From: Pseudomonas nitroreducens
Lineage (GTDB): Bacteria; Pseudomonadota; Gammaproteobacteria; Pseudomonadales; Pseudomonadaceae
Assembly (NCBI RefSeq): GCF_024170165.1
Contig: NZ_JALJXP010000004.1
Span: 1 to 64,000, forward strand
Reading direction: 5' to 3'
DNA: 64,000 bases
Below are positions 1 through 10,407 of this stretch, in pieces. A model generated the notes under the pieces. That model had not been told where the DNA came from. It made no database searches and saw only the letters and a list, made by a program, of their open reading frames with translations. A program made the position numbers and the translations under genes. Each line of letters opens with the position of its first letter. Position 1 is the first letter of the stretch.

Positions 1-49
1 TGTAAGTACTTGATTTTCAAGTTCTTTCAGCGCTTCGTCGCTGGGAGTG
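1..49 (-). other. 5' leader of an rRNA operon (partial)
   Basis: These bases lie just downstream, on the minus strand, of a strong rrn-type promoter and contain no ORF. They should be the start of the pre-rRNA leader, with the 16S gene to the left of the window. In PAO1, as I remember it, an rrn operon of this orientation sits next to the msrPQ genes, which supports the reading. No part of mature 16S rRNA is present, so the assignment rests on the promoter and on synteny. Confidence 0.6.
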
Positions 50-55
50 GTGCGC

Positions 56-83
56 ATTATAGGGAGTTTAAATTGGCCGTCAA
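56..83 (-). promoter_or_regulatory. rrn P1-type promoter
   Basis: Read on the minus strand, a -35 box TTGACG (78-83) is separated by 16 bp from a perfect TATAAT (56-61), followed by a GCGC discriminator. That combination is typical of stringently controlled rRNA promoters. The AT-rich DNA upstream could act as an UP element. A 9-bp inverted repeat GTTTAAATT/AATTTAAAC (66-74 and 89-97) brackets the -35 box. Transcription would start near 49 and run leftward. The promoter lies only about 20 bp from the msrQ stop codon. Confidence 0.75.
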
Positions 84-102
84 CGACTAATTTAAACTTT
101 CT

Positions 103-711
103 TCAGTTGGCTGCCAGACAGCTCCGCAACAACGGCAATCGACGGGCCACCGGCGGCGCCCGCAACAGCATGAGGATCATGCCTATGGCTGCATAGATCG
201 CCCAGCGCTCCAGATCGGAGCGGACGACCCATAGCATATGCAGCAATCCCAGAGCGAGGATGACATATATCAGGCGATGCAGTTTCTTCCAGCCCGCCCC
301 CAGCTTGCGCATGCTGTAGCGGTTGGAGGTGATGGCGAGGGCGAGCAAGCCGAGGAAGGCCACGACCCCGACGATGATGTAGGGCCGTTTGCTCAGCTCA
401 ACGCCCAGCTGCGCCCAGTCCAGCCCCAAGATGAAGACGGTGTAGGCAGTCAGGTGCAGCACTATATAGGTGAAGCACCACAACCCCAGCTGACGACGCA
501 CCTGCACCCAGCCTCCCCAGCGGGTGACCTTCTGCAGCGGAGTCATCGCCAAGGTAATGAGCAGGAGAATGAGACCGCCCTGGCCCAGTCGATCCACCAA
601 TGCCTTGCCCGGGTCCGGACCGAGGTCGAAGATCCACGCCTGGTACAACCAGTAGAGCGGCGGCAGCAGTGCAACCAGGAACACCCCGGCCCGCCAGAAC
701 GGATAGCGCAT
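103..711 (-). CDS. msrQ: MsrQ, heme-binding membrane subunit of the methionine sulfoxide reductase MsrPQ
   Basis: A 202-aa polytopic inner-membrane protein of the ferric-reductase-like (YedZ) family. It passes electrons from the quinone pool through heme to periplasmic MsrP, which repairs oxidised methionines in envelope proteins. Hydrophobic segments cover most of residues 8-180. Candidate heme-ligand histidines are H86 (in IVLHLTAY), H145 (KKLHRLIY) and H158 (LLHMLW). Its ATG overlaps the last base of the msrP stop, so the pair is translationally coupled. Length is normal for the family. Identification is firm from sequence and partner. Confidence 0.95.
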   Translation of the reverse strand: MRYPFWRAGVFLVALLPPLYWLYQAWIFDLGPDPGKALVDRLGQGGLILLLITLAMTPLQKVTRWGGWVQVRRQLGLWCFTYIVLHLTAYTVFILGLDWAQLGVELSKRPYIIVGVVAFLGLLALAITSNRYSMRKLGAGWKKLHRLIYVILALGLLHMLWVVRSDLERWAIYAAIGMILMLLRAPPVARRLPLLRSCLAAN

Positions 712-1721
712 CAGTAATCCTTCCTCAGGTCCATGCCCGCATAAAGCGAAGCGACTTCATCGGCATAGCCGTTAAACATGAGGGTAGGACGAACATTCGG
801 GCTGAATAGTCCACTGGGCAGGCGACGTTCACGCGCCTGGCTCCATCGCGGATGATCCACCGTCGGATTGACGTTGGCATAGAAGCCGTACTCATCGGAC
901 GCCAGGCTTTGCCAGGTAGTCTTCGGCTGCTCCTCGACGAAGCTGATCCGCACGATGGACTTGGCGCCCTTGAAGCCATACTTCCACGGCACCACCAGAC
1001 GAAGCGGCGCGCCGTTCTGATTTGCCAGGACCCGGCCATACATGCCGACGGCGAGTATCGCCAACGGATGCATCGCCTCATCCATACGCAACCCTTCTAC
1101 ATAGGGCCAGTCGATCAGGGCAAAGTTGGATTGCACGCCAGGCATGTCCTTGCGATCCACCAGGGTCTCGAAGCGCAGGTACTTCGCCTTGCTGGTCGGT
1201 TCTACCCGCCTGATCAGCTCGGAGATCGGAAAGCCGATCCACGGAATCACCATCGACCAGGCCTCGACACAGCGCAGGCGGTAGATGCGCTCCTCCAACT
1301 GATAGGGCTTGATGAAATCCTCGAGCGCGTACTTGCCGGGCTTGCCCACTTCCCCGTCGATCACCACCGACCAGGGCTCGGTTTTCAGCGCACCGGCATT
1401 GGCAGCGGGATCGCCCTTGTCCGGACCGAACTCGTAAAAGTTGTTGTAGGTAGTCGCGTCCTTGAACGGCGTAATGGCTTCGTCCTTCACCGTCACGGCA
1501 TCCCAGCGGGTAGCAGAGAGCTTTTCCGCCAACCAGGAGGGAGCAGCGGCCTCCGCCACATCGGCATAGCGACCGCCCTCGGCAAAACTCAGTCGCGGCA
1601 GTCCAGATAGAGCGGCAGCCGCCATCGCACCACCGAGAAAGTGGCGACGGGAGAAATAGAGGGATTCAGGAGTGACTTCCGATTCGTGGCAATCGGAAAG
1701 GCGGGACGACTTGATCAGCAT
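711..1721 (-). CDS. msrP: MsrP, periplasmic molybdopterin methionine sulfoxide reductase, catalytic subunit
   Basis: A 336-aa sulfite-oxidase-fold enzyme (YedY family) that reduces free and protein-bound methionine sulfoxide in the periplasm. A Tat signal is visible: the twin-arginine stretch SRRHFLGG (R25-R26), followed by an alanine-rich hydrophobic segment to about residue 47, so the folded Mo-cofactor protein is exported. C151 in [10 protein letters not shown] matches the conserved cysteine that ligates molybdenum. It is the first gene of an msrPQ operon. The start chosen leaves about 24 residues before the twin arginines, which is usual for the family. Confidence 0.95.
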   Translation of the reverse strand: MLIKSSRLSDCHESEVTPESLYFSRRHFLGGAMAAAALSGLPRLSFAEGGRYADVAEAAAPSWLAEKLSATRWDAVTVKDEAITPFKDATTYNNFYEFGPDKGDPAANAGALKTEPWSVVIDGEVGKPGKYALEDFIKPYQLEERIYRLRCVEAWSMVIPWIGFPISELIRRVEPTSKAKYLRFETLVDRKDMPGVQSNFALIDWPYVEGLRMDEAMHPLAILAVGMYGRVLANQNGAPLRLVVPWKYGFKGAKSIVRISFVEEQPKTTWQSLASDEYGFYANVNPTVDHPRWSQARERRLPSGLFSPNVRPTLMFNGYADEVASLYAGMDLRKDY

Positions 1722-1778
1722 GACGGGCTCCGCAACGACTGGCTGTATGCGCCAGTAGACTGCGGAGCCCGCTGGAAA

Positions 1779-2603
1779 TTACACGGCAGGCGGCTGCTTG
1801 CGACGGCGCAATTGCAACAAGTATTGCACCGGGCCGGAGGTGGCGTATGCAAGGAACAGCAACAGCAGGATGCGCGGCGGGTCGGTGAAGACCACGGCGA
1901 ATGCCAGCACTACCACCAGGATCGCCATGAACGGCACGCGGCCGCGCAGGTCGAGATCCTTGAAGCTGTAGTACTTGATGTTGCTGACCATCAACATGCC
2001 GGCGGCAGCGACCATCAAAGCAACCAGCAGGGAAACCTTGGCACCCTGCACATCGAAGTCGGCGAACGCCCACACCGTACCGGCGACCAGTGCCGCGGCA
2101 GCCGGGCTGGCCAGACCGATGAAGTAGCGCTTGTCGGCCTTGCCCACCTGGGTGTTGAAGCGAGCCAGACGCAGTGCGGCACCCGCGACATAGATGAAGG
2201 CGACCATCCAGCCGACCTTGCCCAGACTGCTCAGCGCCCACTCGAAAGCGACCAGTGCCGGAGCGACACCGAAGGCGACCATGTCGGACAGCGAGTCGTA
2301 CTCGGCACCAAAGGCACTCTGGGTATTGGTCAGACGGGCCACACGACCGTCGAGGCCGTCGAGGACCATGGCGACAAAAATGGCGATGGCAGCGTTGGAG
2401 AAATCGCCGTTCATGGCATTGATGATGGCGTAGAGGCCGGTGAACAGTGCCGCGGTGGTGAACAGGTTGGGCAGCAGGTAGATGCCGCGATGACGAACCT
2501 TGCGACCTTCGGCGTCATGCCCCTCTTCGATGTGTTCATCGATGGGCAGCAGACTTTCTTCGGTGTCGGAAGCCTTGTTCGGCTCCTCGTGACCTTCACT
2601 CAT
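1779..2603 (-). CDS. pssA: CDP-diacylglycerol-serine O-phosphatidyltransferase
   Basis: A 274-aa integral membrane enzyme of the CDP-alcohol phosphotransferase family. It makes phosphatidylserine from CDP-diacylglycerol and serine, the step leading to phosphatidylethanolamine. The catalytic signature DG-x2-AR-x8-G-x3-D-x3-D is complete: D85-G86, A89-R90, G99, D103, D107. The first 40 residues are charged and cytosolic, and several membrane helices follow. This is the type II PssA form common in pseudomonads, unlike the peripheral PssA of E. coli. It is transcribed alone in this arrangement, with the ilvC terminator just upstream. Confidence 0.94.
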   Translation of the reverse strand: MSEGHEEPNKASDTEESLLPIDEHIEEGHDAEGRKVRHRGIYLLPNLFTTAALFTGLYAIINAMNGDFSNAAIAIFVAMVLDGLDGRVARLTNTQSAFGAEYDSLSDMVAFGVAPALVAFEWALSSLGKVGWMVAFIYVAGAALRLARFNTQVGKADKRYFIGLASPAAAALVAGTVWAFADFDVQGAKVSLLVALMVAAAGMLMVSNIKYYSFKDLDLRGRVPFMAILVVVLAFAVVFTDPPRILLLLFLAYATSGPVQYLLQLRRRKQPPAV

Positions 2604-2707
2604 GGACGATTCCTTGAGAACTCGTTGAGGCTGAGATTCGTCGGGGCGCGCTATTGCACAGACTCACCCGACGCCCCCGCTTTATACCAGATCACCGCCC
2701 TTAAACG

Positions 2708-2732
2708 AAAAAACGCGGCAAGCGCCGCGTTT
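2708..2732 (-). terminator. Rho-independent terminator after ilvC
   Basis: On the minus strand the stem AACGCGGC/GCCGCGTT with a short loop is followed by a T-rich run (TTTTTTCG). It begins about 20 bp past the ilvC stop and would end the ilvIHC transcript before pssA. Confidence 0.85.
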
Positions 2733-2752
2733 CCTCGTTTGTCGCAAAGACC

Positions 2753-3784
<1,032 letters not shown>

Positions 3785-3813
3785 TCAGTTGGCCTCGTGG
3801 GCCGTATTTCAAA

Positions 3814-4305
3814 TCAGATGCTGAGAGTCTTGTCGCCACGGGCAATGCCGGTGACGCCACTGCGGACAACTTCGAGGATCGACGCGGTGCCGACGGCCTG
3901 GATGAAGCTGTCCAGCTTGTCGCTGGTACCGGCCAGCTGCACGGTGTAAACGCTGCTGGTGACGTCGACGATCTGCCCGCGGAAGATGTCGGTGGTGCGC
4001 TTGACTTCGGCGCGCTGAGCGCCGGTGGCCTTCACTTTCACCAGCATCAGTTCGCGCTCGATGTGCGCGCTCTCCGAGAGGTTCACCAGTTTTACCACCT
4101 CGATCAGCTTGTTGAGGTTCTTGGTGATCTGCTCGATGACTTCGTCCTGACCGGCGGTGGTCAGGGTCAGGCGCGAGAGCGTCGGGTCCTCGGTCGGGGC
4201 GACGGTGAGGCTTTCGATGTTGTAGTTGCGCTGGGAGAACAGGCCGACCACGCGGGAGAGCGCGCCGGGTTCGTTTTCCAGCAGCAGGGAAATGATGTGT
4301 CGCAT
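3814..4305 (-). CDS. ilvH: Acetolactate synthase small (regulatory) subunit
   Basis: A 163-aa regulatory subunit of acetohydroxyacid synthase. It has an N-terminal ACT domain (MRHIISLLLENEPGALSRVVG) for valine feedback, followed by the ALS small-subunit C-terminal domain. I chose the ATG at 4305, which gives the conserved MRHIISLLLEN start and lies 2 bp after the ilvI stop. An upstream in-frame start would add ten residues overlapping ilvI and has no family support. It acts with IlvI in the cytosol. Confidence 0.95.
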   Translation of the reverse strand: MRHIISLLLENEPGALSRVVGLFSQRNYNIESLTVAPTEDPTLSRLTLTTAGQDEVIEQITKNLNKLIEVVKLVNLSESAHIERELMLVKVKATGAQRAEVKRTTDIFRGQIVDVTSSVYTVQLAGTSDKLDSFIQAVGTASILEVVRSGVTGIARGDKTLSI

Positions 4306-4307
4306 GA

Positions 4308-6038
4308 TCAGGTACGCTCCGTCTTGCTCAGCCACATGTCGCGCATCGCACCACCGCGGATCTGCATCGGGTAGACGTGCTCGCTGGTATCGACCTGGAT
4401 GTCGAGGAAGACCAGGCGATTCTTCATCGCGAAGGCTTCTTCCATCATCGGTTTCAGGTCCTTCAGGTCGGTGATGCGCATGCCGACGTGGCCATACGCT
4501 TCAGCCAGCTTGACGAAGTCCGGCAGCGATTCCATGTAGGAGTGCGAATAACGGCTGTTGTACTGCATGTCCTGCCATTGGCGGACCATGCCCAGCGCAC
4601 CGTTGTTCAGGTTGACGATCTTCACCGGCAGGTCGTACTGCAGGCAGGTGGACAGCTCCTGGATGTTCATCTGGATGCTGCCTTCACCGGTCACGCAGGC
4701 GACGTCGGCTTCGGGGAAGTTCAGCTTCACGCCCATGGCGGCCGGGAAGCCGAAGCCCATGGTGCCCAGGCCACCGGAGTTGATCCAGCGATTGGGCTTG
4801 TTGAAGCGGTAGTACTGCGCCGCGAACATCTGGTGCTGGCCCACGTCGGAAGCGACGAAGGCATCACCGTTGGTGACTTCGCAGAGTGTCTCGATCACGG
4901 TCTGCGGCTTGATGATGCTGCCGTCGCCCATGTTGTAGGGGAACAGGCCACGATTGCCGCGCCATTCCTCGATCTGCTTCCACCAGGCAGCCTGGGCTTC
5001 CTTGTTCGGGGTCTCGCCGATTTCCTTGAGGATCGCGACCATTTCGGTCAGGACGCTGTCCACCGGGCCGACGATCGGGATGTCGGCCTTGACGGTCTTG
5101 GAGATCGAGGCCGGGTCGATGTCGACGTGGATGATCTTGGCGTTCGGGCAGAACTTGGCGGCGGTCTCGCCGTTGATCACGCGGTCGTCGAAGCGCGCGC
5201 CGACAGCAAAGATCACGTCAGCGTGGTGCATCGCGAGGTTCGCGGTGTAGCTGCCGTGCATGCCGAGCATGCCGACGAACTGGCGATCGGTACCCGGATA
5301 GCCACCCAGACCCATCAGGGTGTTGGTGACCGGCACGTTGAGCATGCGCGCGACTTCGGTCAGCGGCTCGGCGGCATTGCCCATGATCACACCGCCACCG
5401 GCGTAGATGATCGGGCGCTTGGCAGCCAGCATCATCTCGGCGGCCTTGCGGATCTGGCCGGAGTGGCCACGGACCGCCGGGCTGTAGGAGCGCAGCTTGA
5501 CCTTCTTCGGGTAGTTGTATTCGAACTTCTGGGTCGGATCGCCCATGTCCTTCGGAATATCGATCACCACAGGGCCGGGACGGCCGGACTGGGCGATATA
5601 GAAGGCCTTCTTGATGACCTCCGGGATTTCCGACGGGTGCTTGATGATGAAGCTGTGCTTCACGATCGGGCGGGAAATACCGACCATGTCGGTTTCCTGG
5701 AAGGCATCGGTGCCGACCATGTTGCTCGCCACCTGGCCGGAGATCACCACCATCGGGATGGAGTCCATGTAGGCGGTCGCGATGCCGGTAATGGCGTTGG
5801 TCGCGCCGGGACCGGAGGTCACCAGCACCACGCCCGGCTTGCCGGTGGCGCGCGCATAGCCGTCGGCCATGTGAGTGGCGGCCTGTTCGTGGCGAACCAG
5901 GATGTGGGTCACTTCGTTCTCTTTGAAGAGAGCGTCGTAGATATGCAGGAGGGCACCGCCCGGGTACCCGTAGATGTACTTAACGCCTTCGTCACGCAGG
6001 GAGCGGACGACCATTTCAGCGCCGGATAAAAGTTCCAC
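4308..6038 (-). CDS. ilvI: Acetolactate synthase large (catalytic) subunit
   Basis: A 576-aa thiamine-diphosphate enzyme. It condenses pyruvate with pyruvate or 2-ketobutyrate, the first committed step of branched-chain amino acid synthesis. Visible features are the N-terminal ThDP-binding region with the catalytic glutamate ([18 protein letters not shown]), the FAD-binding middle domain, and the C-terminal ThDP/Mg motif ([12 protein letters not shown]...NNGALGMV). The start is GTG at 6038, preceded by GAGGT at good spacing (AGAGGTGACAAC-GTG). It is first in ilvIHC. A short GC hairpin lies in its leader at 6070-6084. Confidence 0.96.
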   Translation of the reverse strand: MELLSGAEMVVRSLRDEGVKYIYGYPGGALLHIYDALFKENEVTHILVRHEQAATHMADGYARATGKPGVVLVTSGPGATNAITGIATAYMDSIPMVVISGQVASNMVGTDAFQETDMVGISRPIVKHSFIIKHPSEIPEVIKKAFYIAQSGRPGPVVIDIPKDMGDPTQKFEYNYPKKVKLRSYSPAVRGHSGQIRKAAEMMLAAKRPIIYAGGGVIMGNAAEPLTEVARMLNVPVTNTLMGLGGYPGTDRQFVGMLGMHGSYTANLAMHHADVIFAVGARFDDRVINGETAAKFCPNAKIIHVDIDPASISKTVKADIPIVGPVDSVLTEMVAILKEIGETPNKEAQAAWWKQIEEWRGNRGLFPYNMGDGSIIKPQTVIETLCEVTNGDAFVASDVGQHQMFAAQYYRFNKPNRWINSGGLGTMGFGFPAAMGVKLNFPEADVACVTGEGSIQMNIQELSTCLQYDLPVKIVNLNNGALGMVRQWQDMQYNSRYSHSYMESLPDFVKLAEAYGHVGMRITDLKDLKPMMEEAFAMKNRLVFLDIQVDTSEHVYPMQIRGGAMRDMWLSKTERT

Positions 6039-6441
6039 GTTGTCACCTCTAGAACGCTATATACGGAAACCCCCAACGTGGGGGACCGACTTGGATGGCT
6101 GCCCGGCAGACATGGGCGAATGTAATCGCCGGCTACGTCGACTGCCGATTGAGCAGAACCTGGAGACGCTCCTGTTTGTGTTACGGAGAGCCTCCACCCA
6201 GCGCGAGGTAACGCGAAACAGGGTGAAACTTTGCGGCGCGGGTAGCACCTCTTGTCTGCCGAGTAAAACCAGCTTGCGGCCGGCCCACTGCAGCGAACCT
6301 TGGATTCTTCTGAAACGAAGCGGCCAAGTCAAGCCATATATGGCTTTGAATGAAGCGGGGATGTGAACTTTCTCAGAGTGAATAAGCGCACGATTTGGTT
6401 ATAGTTACCGACAGACTCCGCATCCCAAGGATCGACAAAGC
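6039..6441. promoter_or_regulatory. Divergent intergenic region: ilvIHC promoter and leader
   Basis: A 403-bp gap between ilvI (minus) and a DUF4124 gene (plus). On the minus strand TTGACT (6327-6332) and AAGAAT (6304-6309), 17 bp apart, form a plausible ilvI promoter, giving a leader of about 260 nt. The last part of that leader has a CCCCC/GGGGG hairpin (6070-6084) followed by only three Ts, 32 nt before the GTG. I searched for a leader peptide rich in Leu, Val or Ile and found none with a start codon, so classical attenuation is not supported. A 91-codon minus-strand ORF here has no recognisable features. Confidence 0.4.
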
Positions 6442-6894
6442 ATGCGACGGACGATTTTCCTGGGCAGCCTGCTGCTCGCACTGGCCCCGACCGTGATGGC
6501 CGCGCAGGTCTACAAGTGGGTCGATGCCCAGGGCATCACCCATTTCGGCGCGCAGCCGCCGGAAGGCACCGATGCCGCTACAGTGAACACCAACACGGCA
6601 CCACCCAAGGCCAGCAGCAATTTCCCGCCACCGGCCGCCGCCAAGCCGACGCTGCCGCCCAGCGCGGACGAAAAGCAGAAGGCCGCCGACGAGAAGGTGC
6701 GCCAGGAAGTGGCGCAGCAGGAAGCCGAGCGAGTCCAGCAATGCGAGAAGCTGCGCGCCGATGTCGCCCAACTGAAGAACAACCCGCGTGTCCGCGTGGA
6801 CGACGGCAATGGTGATCTGCGCCGGATCACCGAAGAGGAGCGTCAGGGACGCATCGCCGCCAGCGAGAAGAGCATTCGCGAGAACTGCAACTGA
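6442..6894 (+). CDS. DUF4124-domain periplasmic protein
   Basis: A 150-aa exported protein with a typical signal peptide (MRRTIFLGSLLLALAPTVMAA, cleavage after about residue 20). A DUF4124 core follows at once (QVYKWVDAQGITHFGAQPP). A proline/alanine-rich linker spans about residues 50-75 and a charged, helical, glutamate-rich C-terminus follows. DUF4124 proteins are widespread in pseudomonads and have no established biochemical role. The start has AAGGA 10 nt upstream. It is a single-gene unit divergent from ilvI. Confidence 0.85.
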   Translation: MRRTIFLGSLLLALAPTVMAAQVYKWVDAQGITHFGAQPPEGTDAATVNTNTAPPKASSNFPPPAAAKPTLPPSADEKQKAADEKVRQEVAQQEAERVQQCEKLRADVAQLKNNPRVRVDDGNGDLRRITEEERQGRIAASEKSIRENCN

Positions 6895-6901
6895 CGCCCG
6901 T

Positions 6902-7231
6902 TCAGGGCGTCGGACTGATCAGCTGATCGAAGGCGCCGAGCGCATCCAGCAGCGCCGCAACGCGGGCGCCTTCATGGGCATACGCCATTTCCGCGATGGC
7001 GCGGATGCCAGAAGCCGTGGGCAGATCCGCGCCGCTCTCGATGATCAGCCTCATCCGTGGCAGAAAGATCCACTGCAACCATTCTTCCAGCGCCAGCGTA
7101 TCCACGCAGAAAGGCTCGATGCTGGAGAGCCTGTCCGTCGACGGGCTCTCACTTCCCCACATTCCGATCGCACGCAGCTCCCGCTCGATCAGCAGCAACT
7201 GATCGGCAACGGCCAGCAAGCGCGCGTCCAT
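6902..7231 (-). CDS. YqcC family protein
   Basis: A 109-aa small cytosolic protein matching the YqcC (DUF446) family. The family pattern is recognisable: an N-terminal helix (LLIERELRAIGMW), a middle F-x-VDT-x3-EEWLQWIFLPRM block and a C-terminal EMAYAHEGARVAALLDALGAFD helix. Function is unknown; homologues in E. coli lie near tRNA-modification genes. Its ATG overlaps the stop of the upstream TPR lipoprotein gene by one base, so the two are co-expressed. Confidence 0.85.
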   Translation of the reverse strand: MDARLLAVADQLLLIERELRAIGMWGSESPSTDRLSSIEPFCVDTLALEEWLQWIFLPRMRLIIESGADLPTASGIRAIAEMAYAHEGARVAALLDALGAFDQLISPTP

Positions 7232-8064
7232 TACAGGGTCACCTTGGCTTTCTGACGCGCTTCGGCAGCGCCGGCGGCATTGCCCTGCTGGTCACGGCAC
7301 TTGGCGATCAGGTCCCAGAGACTGGCCTGCATGGTCGGGCGACCGTTGGCCAGCGACAGGCCACGCAGTGCCACCTGCTCGGCTTGCGCGGCGTCACCCT
7401 GGGCCAGGCGCACCTGGGCCAGTTTGTAGAGCACCTGCGGCTCGCGCGGAGCGATGCGCTGGGCACGCTCCAGGCTCGCGGCGGCGCCGTTCAGATCACC
7501 ACCGCCCTGCTGCTGCGAAGCGGAGGTCAGCAGCGCCAGCACCGGGCCATCCAGCTGCTCGTCCGCCGACAGGCCGGAGTTGCTCGACGGAATCCCGGAC
7601 GGACCCTGGTAGGTGCTGCCCTGGCTCGAAGGCGCGGCCTGCTGGGTCTGGTACGCCGGCTGCTGATAGGTCTGCGACTGGAAGCCACCATTGGAGGTGA
7701 TACCGCCACTGGTGGAGATCGGCTGCTGCGAAGAATAAGTCGAGCCGCCAGCGCCCGGAGACGTGGTCATCGGCGTGGTGCTGATCGGCGCGGCGCCGGT
7801 CTGTGCCGGGAAGGTCTGGATCGGCGCCATGCCGGCATCCTGCGGGACCATCACGGTAACGCCGGAGTCACCCTGCGGGATGCTCTGGCCGGTACCGGCA
7901 CGCACCGGCGCCTGGGTGTTGCCGCCGCTGCGGCCGACGCGCTCCGAGTTGGAGACGGAGGTACCGGAGTCCTGCACGGGAATCGCACCGTGCTGCGGGG
8001 ACGCACAACCGGACAGAAGCGCCAGAGTCACCGACGCTGCAAACCAAGCTTTTCTCACTGCCAA
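7231..8064 (-). CDS. TPR-containing lipoprotein
   Basis: A 277-aa predicted lipoprotein. The lipobox is LLSGC (C about residue 20), followed by a serine/glycine/glutamine/threonine-rich, probably disordered region (about 21-170). A compact helical C-terminus contains one or two tetratricopeptide-like units (LNGAAASLERAQRIAPREPQVLYKLAQVRLAQGDAAQAEQVALRGL). It lies 10 bp downstream of mrcB and overlaps the YqcC-like gene, so it is probably co-transcribed with PBP1b. That position is reminiscent of TPR lipoprotein activators of class A PBPs, but sequence alone does not prove that role. Confidence 0.8.
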   Translation of the reverse strand: MAVRKAWFAASVTLALLSGCASPQHGAIPVQDSGTSVSNSERVGRSGGNTQAPVRAGTGQSIPQGDSGVTVMVPQDAGMAPIQTFPAQTGAAPISTTPMTTSPGAGGSTYSSQQPISTSGGITSNGGFQSQTYQQPAYQTQQAAPSSQGSTYQGPSGIPSSNSGLSADEQLDGPVLALLTSASQQQGGGDLNGAAASLERAQRIAPREPQVLYKLAQVRLAQGDAAQAEQVALRGLSLANGRPTMQASLWDLIAKCRDQQGNAAGAAEARQKAKVTL

Positions 8065-8074
8065 TCCTCTTGCA

Positions 8075-10399
8075 TCAGTTCAACCAGCCGCGCACCCAGT
8101 CCATGACTTCGCCGGCCGGCGTCTGGTTTCCGCAACCTGCGCCCAGCGCAGGCTCACTTCCTCGAATATAAGGCATCTGCACCGCGCCGGGGCAGTTGGC
8201 GTCAGTGCCCTGCCCGGTATGCGGATCGACCCAGGCCTGCACGACATTATCCGGCATCGGCATGTCCAGCGGTGCGGGGTTGGCCTTGCGCATGAAGCTG
8301 GTCCAGATCTGCAGCGCGCCGGTAGCGCCGGTCAGCGGCGTCTTGCCGTTGTCATCGCGGCCGATCCACACCACCGCCAGCAGGTCCTGGCCGAAACCGG
8401 AGAACCAGCTGTCGCGGGAATCGTTGGTGGTACCGGTCTTGCCCGCCAGGGTCAGGGACGCCGGCAGCTGGTTGTAGACCGAGCGCCCGGTCCCCTCACG
8501 CATCACCCGCTGCATGGCGCTCTGCAGCAGGTAGATGGCGCCCGGATCGAAGCGCTGCTGGACCTGGAACGGATAACGCTTGAGTGGCTGCCCATCGGCT
8601 GCCAGCACGCTGCGGATACTGCGCAGCGGCGTGTTGAAGCCGCCGCTGGCGATGGTCTGGTACATGGTCGCCACCTGCATCGGGCTCAGCGCGCCAGCCC
8701 CGAGCAGCATCGACGGGTAGGCCGGCCAGTTCGGCGAAACGCCCAGGCGCTCCAGCGTCTTCAGAACGTTCGGCACGCCCAGGTCGAGCCCCAGCCTGGC
8801 AGTGGACAGGTTCAGCGAACGGGCCAGCCCCTGGTAGAGGAAGATGGTGCCGTTGGCGGTGCCTTCATAGTTCTTCGGCGTCCAGACCTGACCATCCTTG
8901 CCCTTCACCTGGAACGGCTGGTCCTGGATGTAACTGGTCAAGGTGTACTGGCTCGGCTTTTCCAGGGCAGTCAGGTAGACCGCCGGCTTGACCAGCGAGC
9001 CGATCGGCCGCACCGCATCGACGGCACGGTTGAAGCCTGCAAAACGCGGGTCACGGCTGCCGAGCAGCGCCTGGATCTCACCGGTTTCCGGATTGGTCAC
9101 GACCATCGCGGTTTCGGTTTCGGCGACGCCCTTGCGGCCTTCGAGGCGCTTGAAGGTTTCGCTGACGGCGGACTCGGCCTTCATCTGCAGGATCGGGTCG
9201 AAGCTGGTGAAGATGCGCAGGCCTTCTTCGGTCAGGTCCTCGTCGCGGTAATCCTCGCGCAGCTGGCGTTTCACCAGGTCGAGGAACGCCGGATAGGAGC
9301 TGTTGGCCATACTACCCTGCTGGGTCACGCCCAGCGGCGCCTTCTTGGCGGCAGCAGCTTCATCAGCGGTGATGACGCCCTGCTCGGCGAGCACGTCGAG
9401 GACCACGTTGCGGCGCTCCAGCGCACGCTCCGGGTTGCGGCGCGGATTGTAATAGGAAGGCCCTTTCACCATGCCGACCAGCAGTGCCACCTGGGGCAGC
9501 TTCAGCTCCGAGAGCGGCTGGCTGAAGAAGTACTGGCTGGCGAGACCGAAGCCGTTCACCGAGCGTTGGCCATCCTGACCGAGGAACACCTCGTTGAGGT
9601 AACCCTCGAGGATGTCGCGCTTGTCGTAATGCAACTCCAGCAGCACCGCCATCATGGCTTCGGTGAGCTTGCGCGACAGGCTGCGCTCGTTGGTCAGGAA
9701 GAAGTTCTTCACCAGCTGCTGGGTCAGCGTACTGCCGCCCTGACGCAGCTGGCCGGCGCTGGCGTTGACCCAGACGGCACGGGCGATGGACTTGATCGAA
9801 ACCCCATGGTGGGTCCAGAAGTCACGGTCTTCCACGGCGACCAGGGTATCGATCAGATACGGCGGCACCTGGTCGAGCTTGATCAGGATGCGGTCTTCGT
9901 TGTGCGCCGGGTACAGGCCGCCGATCAGCAGCGGCTCCATGCGCGCAACAGCGAGATCGCCACCGTTGGCGCGGCTCAGGCCGGCCACGTAGTCGCCGGA
10001 GAAGCGCACGCGAATGCGTTGCGCCGGCTCGGCACCTTCATAGAACTGGAATCCGCGGGTATTGAGGTCGACGGCATTGCCGGCCACCGACACGGCGCCC
10101 GGCCCTGCGACCGAGGTTTCGCGGCGGTAGCCCAGGGCATCCAGCTCGCGCAGGAAGTCGTCCTTGCCCAGTTTCAGGCCGACGAACAGCTCCAGCGGCC
10201 GGGCATAGACCTTGGCGGGAATGGTCCAGCGCTTGCCGGAGAATTTCTCCTGGACAACCGCATCGAGGTACACGGCAAAACCGGCCAGCACCACCACACC
10301 AACCAGACCGAGCTTGAGAGCCCAGCCCAGCCACTTGCGCATGGCAGGCGACGATTTGCCGCTTTTTTTACGGGATTTGGAAGATCGGGGACGCGTCAT
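8075..10399 (-). CDS. mrcB: Penicillin-binding protein 1B (bifunctional peptidoglycan synthase)
   Basis: A 774-aa class A PBP with a short basic cytosolic N-terminus and one TM helix (about residues 25-47). A UB2H-like regulatory domain follows. The GT51 glycosyltransferase has the EDRDFWTHHGV catalytic glutamate and the GGSTLTQQLVKN motif. The transpeptidase has the serine motif PIGSLVKP (S-x-x-K), SLN in the second motif position and KTGT. It polymerises and cross-links peptidoglycan in the periplasm. The start MTRPRS is conserved with the P. aeruginosa protein I recall and has no Shine-Dalgarno; a TATAAT box lies only 8 bp upstream, so the mRNA may be leaderless. Confidence 0.96.
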   Translation of the reverse strand: MTRPRSSKSRKKSGKSSPAMRKWLGWALKLGLVGVVVLAGFAVYLDAVVQEKFSGKRWTIPAKVYARPLELFVGLKLGKDDFLRELDALGYRRETSVAGPGAVSVAGNAVDLNTRGFQFYEGAEPAQRIRVRFSGDYVAGLSRANGGDLAVARMEPLLIGGLYPAHNEDRILIKLDQVPPYLIDTLVAVEDRDFWTHHGVSIKSIARAVWVNASAGQLRQGGSTLTQQLVKNFFLTNERSLSRKLTEAMMAVLLELHYDKRDILEGYLNEVFLGQDGQRSVNGFGLASQYFFSQPLSELKLPQVALLVGMVKGPSYYNPRRNPERALERRNVVLDVLAEQGVITADEAAAAKKAPLGVTQQGSMANSSYPAFLDLVKRQLREDYRDEDLTEEGLRIFTSFDPILQMKAESAVSETFKRLEGRKGVAETETAMVVTNPETGEIQALLGSRDPRFAGFNRAVDAVRPIGSLVKPAVYLTALEKPSQYTLTSYIQDQPFQVKGKDGQVWTPKNYEGTANGTIFLYQGLARSLNLSTARLGLDLGVPNVLKTLERLGVSPNWPAYPSMLLGAGALSPMQVATMYQTIASGGFNTPLRSIRSVLAADGQPLKRYPFQVQQRFDPGAIYLLQSAMQRVMREGTGRSVYNQLPASLTLAGKTGTTNDSRDSWFSGFGQDLLAVVWIGRDDNGKTPLTGATGALQIWTSFMRKANPAPLDMPMPDNVVQAWVDPHTGQGTDANCPGAVQMPYIRGSEPALGAGCGNQTPAGEVMDWVRGWLN

Positions 10400-10407
10400 G
10401 GCGGCGC

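Noticed and set aside
6057-6332. A 91-codon minus-strand ORF upstream of ilvI as a possible leader peptide
   Set aside because: It is not enriched in Leu, Val or Ile, lacks a Shine-Dalgarno and would be too long for an attenuation peptide.
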